42,038 nucleotides of DNA, taken from contig JBEVMR010000080.1 in the NCBI GenBank assembly GCA_040508545.1, positions 1-42,038 of the forward strand, given 5' to 3'. The DNA comes from VRUE01 sp040508545. GTDB lineage: Bacteria > Actinomycetota > Thermoleophilia > Solirubrobacterales > 70-9. The position numbers and the translations under genes were made by a program. Of the stretch, positions 22,053-29,449 are shown in pieces. Under the pieces are notes generated by a model. It was given only the letters and a program-made list of their open reading frames with translations, was not told the DNA's origin and did not search any database. Positions within the stretch are counted from its first letter, which is position 1. Every line of letters starts with the position of its first letter.

Positions 22053-22250
22053 GTGGATAGGAATACGCCCTCAGAGCCGACCTTCTTCACCGAGCGCACG
22101 CTTGCCGTCTACCTCGCGGTTTCGGACCGCACGATCCGCAACTGGATCAGGCGCGGTGAGTTGCCCAGCTACAAGCTCGGAGCATCGAGACGCATCGACC
22201 CCGCCGATGTCGATGCCTTCCTTGAAGCCCGCAGAGAGGACGCCGCGTGA
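22053..22250 (+). CDS. excisionase-like HTH protein
   Basis: 65 residues from GTG at 22053 (AGAGGGGGC upstream). It has the helix_turn_helix_17 pattern: FFTERTLAVYLAVSDRTIRN, WIRRGELPSYKLGASRRI, then DPADVDAFLEARR. It would bind att DNA and aid excision, or regulate int. Its TGA overlaps the int GTG (GTGA), the usual coupled arrangement. A longer start at ATG 22020 is possible. Confidence 0.8.
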   Translation: MDRNTPSEPTFFTERTLAVYLAVSDRTIRNWIRRGELPSYKLGASRRIDPADVDAFLEARREDAA

Positions 22251-23337
22251 GGCGCGAGTCGCCCGTCAAGCGCCGCAACCCCTCCGGCGAGGTGGTTTGG
22301 GTTGCCCGCTACACCGGCCGCGACGGCAAGCATCACATCGCCAAGCCGACCTGGAACCGCGGCAAGGGCACGTTCAGGAGAAAGCACGAAGCCCAGCGGG
22401 CGATAGAGGAGGCATACGGACTCTCGGACCGCCCCGACACTTTGGGCGGCTACGCGGCCAGCTGGACCGAACGCCACCCGAGATCGGAACGGACGAACGC
22501 CACCAACGAGCACCGAGTCAGCCGAGTGCTCGACGTGGAGATCGAGGGCATCGTCCTCAAGGACTGGCCGATGCGCGAGCTGCGCCGGAGGCATGCGCTC
22601 ACCCTGGTCGACCACATGCTCAGGTCCAGGGCCGAGCCACCACCGGCGTCGTCGGCATTCTCCGCTCACTCTCGGCGATGGCCGAGGACGCGATCACCGA
22701 CGAAGTGGCCGACCTCAACCCCTTCAAGGGAGTTCGTGTCCGCGCTGGCGACCCGAGAGCCCAGAAAAGGCCCCGCCCGATCCGGGTCTTCAGCTTCGAG
22801 GAGATGCACCGCTTCGCCAAGGCGGCCGGGCGCTATGAGGCGATGGTCCGCGTCTTCACCGACACTGGCATGAGGCTGGGGGAGGTTCTGCCCCTGCGCC
22901 GAGAGGACTTCGACGGCGAGACTCTGAAGGTCCGTCGCACCGCTCACGAGGGCGTGGTCCTTGAGGGAACGAAGACCGACCACGGCGAGCAGGACGCCGG
23001 CCGCGTCGTCCCGGTCCCGGCGACCCTCGCCTGGATGCTCGAGGCCCAGATCCGTCTCAACGGCGAGGACTGCGATCTCCTCTTCACGACTCCCGCCGGC
23101 CGCATGTGGCGCGAGCGCAACTCCTACCGCGACCTCTGGAAGCCAGCTCAGGAAGCCTCCGGCCTAGACATCCGCCCCCACGAGTGCCGTCACAGCTACG
23201 TCACCCATCTGCGAGCTGCCGGCGTTAATGACGCCGACTTGGCCGAGATAGCGGGGCATCGTGTGGAGACGATGCTGTCCCGTTATACGCATGCGGTGGG
23301 CAGAGATTCCGAGCTAATCCGACGCTTTATTGGGTAG
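22247..23337 (+). pseudogene. int: tyrosine integrase of element 2, interrupted by a -1 frameshift
   Basis: The N-terminal part is read from GTG 22247 (VKRRNPSGEVVWVARYTGRD, then arm- and core-binding regions) to about HALTLVDHML near 22620. From there the homologous sequence continues in another frame (QGRATTGVVGILRSLSAMAE) to 23337. The catalytic part keeps Arg (TDTGMRLGEV), HECRHSYVTH, AGHRVETMLSRYTHA. Restoring one G in CTCAGG(G)TCCAGG rejoins the frames as LRVQGR. It is either a recent inactivating deletion or a sequencing error; no slippery heptamer is seen. About 363 residues if intact. Confidence 0.85.
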
Positions 23338-23446
23338 GGCTGGACTCGTCGGATGATTTGAACGCTTTGAGCGACGTTGGCTGGGCCCCGATTCCACGGG
23401 CGGAAGCTTTCGCGTACTTTGTGTGCGCTTCTGTTAGGGAAGCGGC

Positions 23447-23452
23447 TAGCGT
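23447..23452 (+). promoter_or_regulatory. -10-like TAGCGT, leaderless start at 23460
   Basis: GGCTAGCGTT precedes the ATG by 7 nt (from the end of TAGCGT), the same block as before 12137. Confidence 0.45.
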
Positions 23453-23459
23453 TCACGTC

Positions 23460-24554
23460 ATGGAGGTTGCCCGAGCGCTCGTATTGCCGGACTTCTCTGG
23501 CCCAGCGGTCCCTGACCTTATGTCGCTTCTCCTTGTCTGGGATCAGGTCGAGGTCGATTTGAGGGTGGTCGACAGCAGTCGAATCGAGGAGGATGCTGAA
23601 TATCAACGGTTAGTCGATGAGGGTCTAGTTGCCTACACCGTTAGGCCCTTCAGCCCGCCTCAAGCACAGTCGCGCCCGAAGCCAAAGCCGCCGGTGCCGG
23701 AGATTCCGGACGGCATTCCCGAGGAGGTCTGGGCTGAGCTAAAGCTAGCTGCCTTTGACGATTGGGTCGCAGAGGGTGGAATTGAGCGACTGATCTCTAG
23801 TGGGGGGAAAGGCGCGGCGAAGTCCTTCGTGGAGAACCTTCAAGAGGCGTTCATTCAAGCGGCACAGAGAGGCTACGCCCCGGTAGCTGTCACTCCCTTT
23901 GCGAGCATGGTGTCCTCGCTTCCCACTGTTGACACTCATGCTCCAGTTGCCGAGGCGACCATGATTCAAGTGGCCTCCAGAGGAATCAGGGTTAACCACG
24001 ATACGAATGTTGAGGACCTACTTCTCTTCCGCGAGCGAAACGCGGAGATAATGGGGCGTTTTCGCGGGGCACTGATTGACCTCGCTGCATCGGTGGATTC
24101 AACCTCACCTGCCGGGGCGGCAGAGCAGGCTTACGCCGTCCTGTTGAATCGGGTGGAGCCAGCCTTGGCGGATCTTTCGGATGCGCTTGACAAGGGACGA
24201 ATCAAGTTTGCTGTTCAAACCTTGCTCGGTGCTACGTCAATCGCGGCAGGACCAGCCGCAGGGCTTGGCGCATCCGCAGCTGGCGGTCGCGTTGTTGCGC
24301 AGATGCTTAGGTATGCGTTCGATAGGGAGAGGCTCGTTCGAGAGCATCCCTATGGCTTGCTGTATCGCGCGGCTGATGCGTTCGGCACATCTACTGATGT
24401 TGAGCATCCGCGGCAAGTCATAACTGACCCTGAGACCCATATTGCGATGGTGCTCGAAAGGATGCTTCGCGCAGCATCTGATGTTGCTATTGCGTCGATG
24501 CGAGAAGGCTACGCTCGGGAAGTACAAGACGGCGCCGGGCGTCATGAGCTATAG
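23460..24554 (+). CDS. element 2 cargo protein of unknown function
   Basis: 364 residues from ATG 23460; a TTG 102 bp upstream is the alternative, but the TAGCGT hexamer supports the ATG. The opening VARALVLPDFSGPAVPDLMS..WDQVEV resembles the start of DUF6236-like proteins, where a 'decorated' strand is followed by a conserved W-D-x-V; the match is weak. A proline-rich linker (SRPKPKPPVPEIP) separates this from a helical C-terminal part containing a small-residue hydrophobic stretch (LLGATSIAAGPAAGLGASAA). Clearly lower GC and more ATT/GTT/GAT codons than its neighbours, so recently acquired. Possible defence or stress cargo; no catalytic motif seen. Confidence 0.7.
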   Translation: MEVARALVLPDFSGPAVPDLMSLLLVWDQVEVDLRVVDSSRIEEDAEYQRLVDEGLVAYTVRPFSPPQAQSRPKPKPPVPEIPDGIPEEVWAELKLAAFDDWVAEGGIERLISSGGKGAAKSFVENLQEAFIQAAQRGYAPVAVTPFASMVSSLPTVDTHAPVAEATMIQVASRGIRVNHDTNVEDLLLFRERNAEIMGRFRGALIDLAASVDSTSPAGAAEQAYAVLLNRVEPALADLSDALDKGRIKFAVQTLLGATSIAAGPAAGLGASAAGGRVVAQMLRYAFDRERLVREHPYGLLYRAADAFGTSTDVEHPRQVITDPETHIAMVLERMLRAASDVAIASMREGYAREVQDGAGRHEL

Positions 24555-24656
24555 CGATACGGGCTACGTCGGTCGAACTCCAGAACAGCCGTAATTAGTC
24601 ACGGGGCTTTGGCGGGTCCCCTTCCCACGATGCTTCAGGCCTGACCCTGCCACCGG

Positions 24657-25538
24657 TCATTCGAGCGTCATCTCGCGCTCATCGCGTTTCCGACGCCGAT
24701 AGGCGCGCTGGGACTGGGCCTTGGCGCACTCGGCGGAGCAGTACTTGACGCCGGTTCGCCGGTGCTGTCCATGAATGGAGCGACCGCGCTGGCGAACGAA
24801 GAAGCGCCCGCAGGTTTGGTTGGCGCACTTCCGATAGGTCGCGTTCTCAACCATGTGGTTGAACAACTCCAGGCAGGCGATCTCGAAGGCCCAGTGATCG
24901 GTGAACAACGGAACATCCGGATTCGTAATGACGGCAGGCGCGAATGCTTCAAGCGCATCACCTAAACCCGATTCAAGAACGGTGAGCACGCCGTCACCTC
25001 TCCAAGGAACCGGTTCGACCTCATGCTGGTATTGCCAGATCGGGCACTCCCAACGATGCTGCTCATGATCCAGTTCGCCTTGCACCGCCCGCCATGCCGA
25101 GACCATGTCTCGCAAGCACATAGCACCCCAGCGGAACTCATCCAAGGTTTCGCCCTCTAGCTCAGATAGCCCCGCCTCCGCGGTTGCCTTTTGGCGTCCT
25201 TCAAGTAGTGATTCTGAGATCTCCTCCTGCCCGTGAAACAAGTTGAACCCGGCGAGGACAGTCCGAGGATTGACTGCTCGTCCGTGGCGCATTCCAAGCT
25301 CGCCGTAGACATCCACAAAGTCCTTGATCGCCAAGGGATCATCAAGATCGACGGCGATCAGTTCTAGATACATCTCCTCTGACCAGCGGGAAGAGGGCGG
25401 CAGCATGTCGGCTTTCCAGTTCGGATGGATGAGGCCGCCGTCCGTGAGGAGGTATTGAACTCGCTTTCCGTTCGGAGGGTGAGGCAGCGGTTCGTGCGGC
25501 CACGTAGTGATACGAAATCGAGTCTTTTCGTAGCCCAT
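24657..25538 (-). CDS. CGNR zinc-finger (ABATE-like) protein
   Basis: 293 residues from ATG 25538. The C-terminus has the CGNR-type zinc finger: YRKCANQTCGRFFVRQRGR, then VKYCSAECAKAQSQRAYRRRK, with four Cys for zinc (C-x4-C..C-x3-C). This domain is thought to bind DNA or RNA. The N-terminal 200 residues (LIHPNWKADMLPPSSRWSEE, an unusually Trp-rich region) have no assigned function. Lower GC than the core genome. The start lacks a ribosome binding site, and TAACGT lies 10 nt before it, suggesting leaderless expression. Convergent with 23460. Confidence 0.75.
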   Translation of the reverse strand: MGYEKTRFRITTWPHEPLPHPPNGKRVQYLLTDGGLIHPNWKADMLPPSSRWSEEMYLELIAVDLDDPLAIKDFVDVYGELGMRHGRAVNPRTVLAGFNLFHGQEEISESLLEGRQKATAEAGLSELEGETLDEFRWGAMCLRDMVSAWRAVQGELDHEQHRWECPIWQYQHEVEPVPWRGDGVLTVLESGLGDALEAFAPAVITNPDVPLFTDHWAFEIACLELFNHMVENATYRKCANQTCGRFFVRQRGRSIHGQHRRTGVKYCSAECAKAQSQRAYRRRKRDEREMTLE

Positions 25539-25548
25539 CTTGGAGGAT

Positions 25549-25554
25549 ACGTTA
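25549..25554 (-). promoter_or_regulatory. -10-like TAACGT, leaderless start at 25538
   Basis: On the minus strand TAACGT is followed by 10 nt and the ATG of the CGNR gene. Confidence 0.35.
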
Positions 25555-25754
25555 ACAGCAAGATACGTACGACGAAGGAGATAATGATGCCGACCAAATT
25601 GGACGAGTTCCCCGCGGCCACCGAGTGGGGAACACGAGCACGAGCTCCACCAGGACGTCGAGGTTGGTGGGATTTCGTGAGGCATTTCTGGAAACGGGTC
25701 GAGCTGCGCGGTCTACCGCCTTGAGCCCTAGAAGGCGTCTGCCGGAGGTCGGCG

Positions 25755-25760
25755 TACGAT
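25755..25760 (+). promoter_or_regulatory. -10-like TACGAT, leaderless start at 25767
   Basis: TACGAT ends 6 nt before the mntA ATG; no ribosome binding site. Confidence 0.4.
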
Positions 25761-25766
25761 TGAGCA

Positions 25767-26075
25767 ATGGCTAAGCAAGGGAGAGTTCCCCGATCTATCG
25801 CCATTCCGGAGGTCCGAGAGGACATCCGCCGTATTGCTACCGCCCATGGGGCGGGCAACGTGCGCATTTTCGGCTCGACCGGACGTGGAGAGCAGGGTGC
25901 TTCCAGCGATCTCGACCTTCTTGTCGATATGGCGGAGGGCCGCACGCTGTTTGACCTGATTGCCCTGTCCAATGATCTAGAGGACAGCCTTGGAGTCGAG
26001 GTGGATGTCGTCACCGAGGCGAGCGTGTCGCCCTACATGCGCGACCGCGTTCTCGATGAGGCGGTTGCGCTCTGA
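25767..26075 (+). CDS. mntA: MntA-type nucleotidyltransferase antitoxin
   Basis: 102 residues of minimal nucleotidyltransferase fold. The signature GS-x10-DxD is exact: GSTGRGEQGASSDLD with Gly36, Ser37, Asp48 and Asp50. In characterised systems MntA transfers AMP groups from ATP to a tyrosine of HepT and so silences the toxin. The final Asp of the triad is probably in VEVDVVTEAS. Predicted leaderless. Its TGA overlaps the presumed CTG start of hepT (CTGA, 26072-26075). Confidence 0.92.
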   Translation: MAKQGRVPRSIAIPEVREDIRRIATAHGAGNVRIFGSTGRGEQGASSDLDLLVDMAEGRTLFDLIALSNDLEDSLGVEVDVVTEASVSPYMRDRVLDEAVAL

Positions 26076-26416
26076 AGGACGAGAGCGTCTACCTGCTGCA
26101 TATCCGCGACGCCATCGACAAGGTGTTCGCCTATACCGAGTCTGGCCGGATTGCGTTCTTCAAGAGTCCAATGATTCAGGACGCGGTTGTCCGCAACCTG
26201 GAGGTCGTCGGCGAGGCAACCAAGCAAGTGCCGGAGGCGCTGCGCGCGCGGGCGCCGGAGCTGTCGTGGCGCGAGATGGCTGGCATGCGCGACAAGTTGA
26301 TCCACGACTACCTCGGCGTCGATCTCAATCTCGTCTGGGATGTGGTCGTCTCGGAGCTGCCGGCCACCCGCGAGCGCATTGTGGCCTTGATTGAAGAGTT
26401 GGGGGCAGAGGGCTAG
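26072..26416 (+). CDS. hepT: HepT-type toxin (HEPN RNase), CTG start
   Basis: 114 residues. HEPN fold with the R-x4-H-x-Y motif in RDKLIHDY (Arg73, His78, Tyr80), the RNase site and AMPylation target in this family. The start follows from homology: family members begin K-D-x-x-x-YLxHIxDAI, and here KDESVYLLHIRDAI is preceded only by CTG (26072); the frame is closed upstream by TGA at 26057. The first ATG/GTG/TTG (GTG 26123) would remove the first helix. The CTGA overlap with mntA implies coupling. Confidence 0.88.
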   Translation: MKDESVYLLHIRDAIDKVFAYTESGRIAFFKSPMIQDAVVRNLEVVGEATKQVPEALRARAPELSWREMAGMRDKLIHDYLGVDLNLVWDVVVSELPATRERIVALIEELGAEG

Positions 26417-26422
26417 CCGAAG

Positions 26423-26461
26423 ACTTGACCCTCGGGTCGAAGCGACCGGGCCCTGTCAAGT
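26423..26461. terminator. hairpin after hepT
   Basis: ACTTGAC (26423-26429) pairs with GTCAAGT (26455-26461), and GGTCG (26435-26439) with CGACC (26443-26447). It lies 7 bp past the hepT stop. There is no T-run, so this is a terminator-like structure only. Confidence 0.4.
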
Positions 26462-26517
26462 CGCATATCGGTCGCACAATCGCCGCAAACGGCTCTGCTA
26501 AGCGGGCGTTCTCCGGG

Positions 26518-26561
26518 CTACGAAACCGAAGGTCACAGGTTCGAATCCTGTCGGGCGCGTT
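26518..26561. repeat. attR of element 2: tRNA-Arg 3' remnant
   Basis: A 44-bp copy of the tRNA-Arg 3' half without a 5' half, so not a functional tRNA. It marks the right boundary of element 2; native sequence resumes after it. Confidence 0.93.
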
Positions 26562-26613
26562 ACCCGCTCTTCCCCGGCTCGGTTGATCGTCGGGAACGGT
26601 TCGGAGGCGTCTA

Positions 26614-26619
26614 TATACT
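26614..26619 (+). promoter_or_regulatory. -10-like TATACT before 26629
   Basis: TATACT ends 9 nt before the TTG start of the secreted repeat protein, the same geometry as the other leaderless candidates. Confidence 0.4.
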
Positions 26620-26628
26620 GCCCGCGCT

Positions 26629-27849
26629 TTGAGTCCTCAGCGAGGTTCAAGTAGAGGCAGGGGCGTGCTGTGGAGCCTCGTGGTGCTTGTGCTCTGTGGT
26701 TTTAGCCTGGCTGCGCCGACCGCGGCATTCGCGGCTGGGTCGATCTCGGGCACGGTCACCGCGGCGACGCCCCCCAGCGACCCGCTCGAGGGGGTCGAAG
26801 TCTGCGCGCATCGGGCGCTGAGCTACGACATCGATTGCACGGTCACTGGATCGTCGGGCGAATACACGGTTGCTGACCTCGTGGATGGCTCCTACAGGGT
26901 GGAATTCTGGCCCGAGGAGTCCTCTAACTACATCCCGCAGTACTTCGAGGAGAAATTCTCCTGGGAAGAAGCGGACATCGTGGTCGTCGAGGGCGGCGCC
27001 GACGTGCCGAACGTCGATGCCGCCTTGGAGGAGGGGGGGTGGATCGAAGGCCGGGTCGTCGATTCCGTCAGCAAAACGGGAGTCGCCGACGTGCGCGTAT
27101 GCGCGAGTCCGATCGACCACTTCGGATTCAGCCGTTGCGCGGTAACGGGCTCGAGCGGCGACTACGTGCTCCTGGGATTGGCGACCGACTCCTACATGGT
27201 TGGCTTCGTGCCTGTGGAAGGGGGAGTGTCGGACGACTACGTTTGGCAGTTCTACGACGGCTGGGATTCCTGGTTCGAACCCACCCCGGTCGCGGTGAGC
27301 GCCGGGCTTGGAACGACGGGGATCGACGCCGCACTGGAAAGGCCCGGCCAGATCGTCGGAACCGTCACCGACGCGGCAAGTGGTTCGGCGATCGGCTCAT
27401 CGCGCGTCTGCCTGTTCAAACTGAAAGAAAACGTGGAACCGTGGTGCACCAATACCGATAACAACGGTCATTACTCCTTCGAAGGCCTCTCTGGCGGCGC
27501 CTACAAAGTGTGGTTCTCCCCGGAGGATCCCATCAGGGGAGAAGAGGACGATTACTTCCAGCAGTACTACAACGGCAAGTCCACTTTTGCCGAGGCGGAT
27601 ACCGTGTTCGTCGGTGCGGGTGGGACGACGCCGGGAATCGACGCGCGCCTTGTAAGCCGGAACCCGGCGCCGCCGACGCTTTCAGCAGCGCCGCTGACCC
27701 ACATCACGCCGGTCAAGCCCCGGCATAAGCCAAGGAAGCACTGCCGCAAAGGTCAGCGAAAGGTGAAGAAGCGGGGCAAGGTCCGCTGCGTGAAAGCTCA
27801 TCGCCAGCCCCATCACCGGTCAGGTCGAGGCCGCTCCCCCATCGATTAG
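26629..27849 (+). CDS. secreted protein with three carboxypeptidase-regulatory-like repeats
   Basis: 406 residues. N-terminal signal peptide: basic MSPQRGSSRGRG, hydrophobic LWSLVVLVLCGFSLA, likely cut after AFA. Three beta-sandwich repeats follow, each starting SGTVT/EGRVVDSVS/VGTVTDAAS and running G-V-x-VCA..TGSSGEYTVADL..SYRVEFWPEES..YIPQYF; these are CarboxypepD_reg/Cna-B-like adhesion modules. Each repeat has a conserved pair of Cys (VC.A/C.VTG), likely disulfides outside the cell. The end is Pro-rich, then strongly basic with two Cys (KHCRKGQRKVKKRGKVRCVK), a tail type I associate with Thermoleophilia secreted proteins. The start is TTG 26629; GTG 26665 is possible but would lose the basic n-region. 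Confidence 0.8.
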   Translation: MSPQRGSSRGRGVLWSLVVLVLCGFSLAAPTAAFAAGSISGTVTAATPPSDPLEGVEVCAHRALSYDIDCTVTGSSGEYTVADLVDGSYRVEFWPEESSNYIPQYFEEKFSWEEADIVVVEGGADVPNVDAALEEGGWIEGRVVDSVSKTGVADVRVCASPIDHFGFSRCAVTGSSGDYVLLGLATDSYMVGFVPVEGGVSDDYVWQFYDGWDSWFEPTPVAVSAGLGTTGIDAALERPGQIVGTVTDAASGSAIGSSRVCLFKLKENVEPWCTNTDNNGHYSFEGLSGGAYKVWFSPEDPIRGEEDDYFQQYYNGKSTFAEADTVFVGAGGTTPGIDARLVSRNPAPPTLSAAPLTHITPVKPRHKPRKHCRKGQRKVKKRGKVRCVKAHRQPHHRSGRGRSPID

Positions 27850-27861
27850 CCTGGGCAGATC

Positions 27862-28740
27862 CTGGAGAGCGGGACACGAGAGGTTCGCGCCCCGGATGGC
27901 CGGCGGCTCTCGGTCTGGGTTGGGGGAGAGGGGGATGAGTTCGTCTTCATCCATGCCGGCACGCCGGAAAGCGGGCGCCTTCATGACTTCGACGTCGAGG
28001 TTGCCGGTGAATGCGGCTTCACCTGCGTCGGGTACTCGCGCCCGGGCTTTCCGGACTCCGACCGCGCTCCCGGCAGGCGGGTCGTCGATTGCGCTGGGGA
28101 CGTTTCAGCGATCGCCGATGCGCTTGGAATCGATTCGTTCTTCACGGTCGGCCGGTCGGGTGGGGGCGGCCACGCTCTGGCCTGCGCCGCGCGGCTCGCC
28201 GGCCGTGTCCGTGCCGCGGTGACAGTCGGCTCCAGCGCGCCCCGGCAGGCGGACGGCCTCGACTGGTACGCCGGTATGGCCGTCGCGAACCAGGAGGAGT
28301 TCGGCGCCGCGGAAGCCGGCGGTGAGGCGTTTCGTGCGTATCTGGAGCGGGAAGCGGCCAGATGGCTCTCGGCCGACCCCGACGACGTTCCCGATCTCTT
28401 CGGCGACCGGCTTTCCGAGCTCGCCAAGCGGGACATGACGCAAGAGGACAAGCGGTTCTCCCTCGAGACCATGCGGAAGGCCCTCGAGGCGGGGATCTGG
28501 GGCTGGCTCGACGACGACATCGCCGGGGTCGATGACTGGGGGTTCGACCTCACGGAGATCGAGATGCCGGTGGCGATCTGGCACGCCGGGAACGACAGGT
28601 TCATTCCCCCCTCTCACGCCGAATGGCTGGCCGGGCAGATTCCCGGCGCCTCGCTGCACATCGAGCACTCGGAGGAGCACATGTCCCTCTCGAAGAACGC
28701 CTACGGCGAGATGCTCGACCGGCTCCGCGCGGCCGGGTAG
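27862..28740 (+). CDS. alpha/beta hydrolase with no ATG/GTG/TTG start
   Basis: 292 residues counted from CTG 27862. A complete alpha/beta hydrolase: N-terminal strands (EVRAPDGRRLSVWVGGEGDE, FVFIHAGTPESG oxyanion loop), nucleophile elbow VGRSGGGGHALA (Ser about 99), Asp in HAGNDRFIP (about 245) and His in HSEEHMSL (about 273). The frame opens after TAG 27847, the stop of the preceding gene, which is in the same frame, yet no ATG/GTG/TTG occurs before GTG 28219, which would delete the catalytic Ser. Either CTG 27862 (or a nearby ATC) is used, or the 5' end is damaged. Probable esterase or peptidase of unknown substrate. Confidence 0.7.
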   Translation: MESGTREVRAPDGRRLSVWVGGEGDEFVFIHAGTPESGRLHDFDVEVAGECGFTCVGYSRPGFPDSDRAPGRRVVDCAGDVSAIADALGIDSFFTVGRSGGGGHALACAARLAGRVRAAVTVGSSAPRQADGLDWYAGMAVANQEEFGAAEAGGEAFRAYLEREAARWLSADPDDVPDLFGDRLSELAKRDMTQEDKRFSLETMRKALEAGIWGWLDDDIAGVDDWGFDLTEIEMPVAIWHAGNDRFIPPSHAEWLAGQIPGASLHIEHSEEHMSLSKNAYGEMLDRLRAAG

Positions 28741-28749
28741 CCCGCCCAG

Positions 28750-29346
28750 CTAAACCTCCAGCCAGGTGCCCTTCGGCCCGAGGTTGTGGATCGGCGTCCC
28801 GCCGACCTCGCTCTGGCAACCCCAGGACTCGTGGATGTGGCCGCAGACCGCCAGTCGTGGCGACTTCTCCTCGATCGCGGTGAGCAGGGCCGGGCTGCCG
28901 AAGTGGTCGCCGCCGCCGTTGGCGTCGCAGTGGCCCTGGGGGGGCGAGTGGAGGACGAGGACCGCGCCCTCCGGGCAGGCGGCGAGCATCTCGGCCGCGG
29001 ACTCGTCGTCGAGGTCGAAGCTCCACCCCCACGGCGTGACCGGGATGCCGGCGCCGAGGCCGTAGAACTCGGTGCCGTCGATCGTCGTGCCGCCGCCGTG
29101 CAGGACGGTGGCCGCGCTCCAGCTCGCGGCGGCCTCGCGCAGGGCGTCCTCGGTCTCGTTGTTGCCGGGCACGAGGATCGTCGGCGCCTCGATCGCGGCG
29201 AGCGCCCCGATCGTCTCCTCCAGCCCCTCGTGCACCGAGGCGAAGTCCCCGGCGCCGATCACGACGTCCGCCTCGGCTGACATCTCGACCAACTGCGCCG
29301 CCTGGCCGAGGTCGCGGTGCAGGTCGCTGAAGGCGAGCAGCTTCAT
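28750..29346 (-). CDS. metallophosphoesterase
   Basis: 198 residues of calcineurin-like fold: FSDLHRD (D-x-H), GAGDF, PGNNE (GNHE variant with Asn for His), LHSPPQGH and GHIH near the end. It binds two metals and hydrolyses phosphoesters; the substrate is unknown. The Asn at the third motif is tolerated in YfcE/MJ0936-like members. ATG 29346 follows TAGGTT by 7 nt. Convergent with the hydrolase, with 9 bp between stops. Confidence 0.85.
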   Translation of the reverse strand: MKLLAFSDLHRDLGQAAQLVEMSAEADVVIGAGDFASVHEGLEETIGALAAIEAPTILVPGNNETEDALREAAASWSAATVLHGGGTTIDGTEFYGLGAGIPVTPWGWSFDLDDESAAEMLAACPEGAVLVLHSPPQGHCDANGGGDHFGSPALLTAIEEKSPRLAVCGHIHESWGCQSEVGGTPIHNLGPKGTWLEV

Positions 29347-29353
29347 CGCCCAA

Positions 29354-29359
29354 AACCTA
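29354..29359 (-). promoter_or_regulatory. -10-like TAGGTT, leaderless start at 29346
   Basis: Minus-strand TAGGTT, 7 nt, then the ATG of the phosphoesterase gene. Confidence 0.4.
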
Positions 29360-29436
29360 CCGAGTGGCTCCGGCCTCGGCGGTCGCCGCGCGCCCGCGCC
29401 GCGGCAGCCGCTCGCGCCAGCGCTTTGACGCGGAGT

Positions 29437-29442
29437 TAGGAT
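29437..29442 (+). promoter_or_regulatory. -10-like TAGGAT, leaderless start at 29450
   Basis: TAGGAT ends 7 nt before GTG 29450. The ATG at 29441 lies inside this hexamer, so it is unlikely to be the start. Confidence 0.4.
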
Positions 29443-29449
29443 GCCCGCC

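Larger units (their letters stand above)
19058..26561. mobile_element. element 2: 7.5-kb integrated island in tRNA-Arg(ACG)
   Basis: Bounded by a perfect 44-bp repeat. It holds an XRE gene (-), a winged-helix/XRE pair (+), an IS110 insertion, excisionase, frameshifted tyrosine integrase, two lower-GC cargo genes and a MntA-HepT pair. The integrase is not next to an att site, which is unusual. The island could be composite, with part captured between att sites. The regulator pair is paralogous to that of element 1. Confidence 0.85.

Noticed and set aside
22600..22660. programmed -1 frameshift in the element 2 integrase
   Set aside because: No X-XXY-YYZ slippery heptamer or obvious downstream pseudoknot; a one-base deletion or read error is simpler.
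26518..26561. possible second tRNA-Arg
   Set aside because: Only the 3' half is present with no D-arm or 5' acceptor strand; it is the att duplicate.
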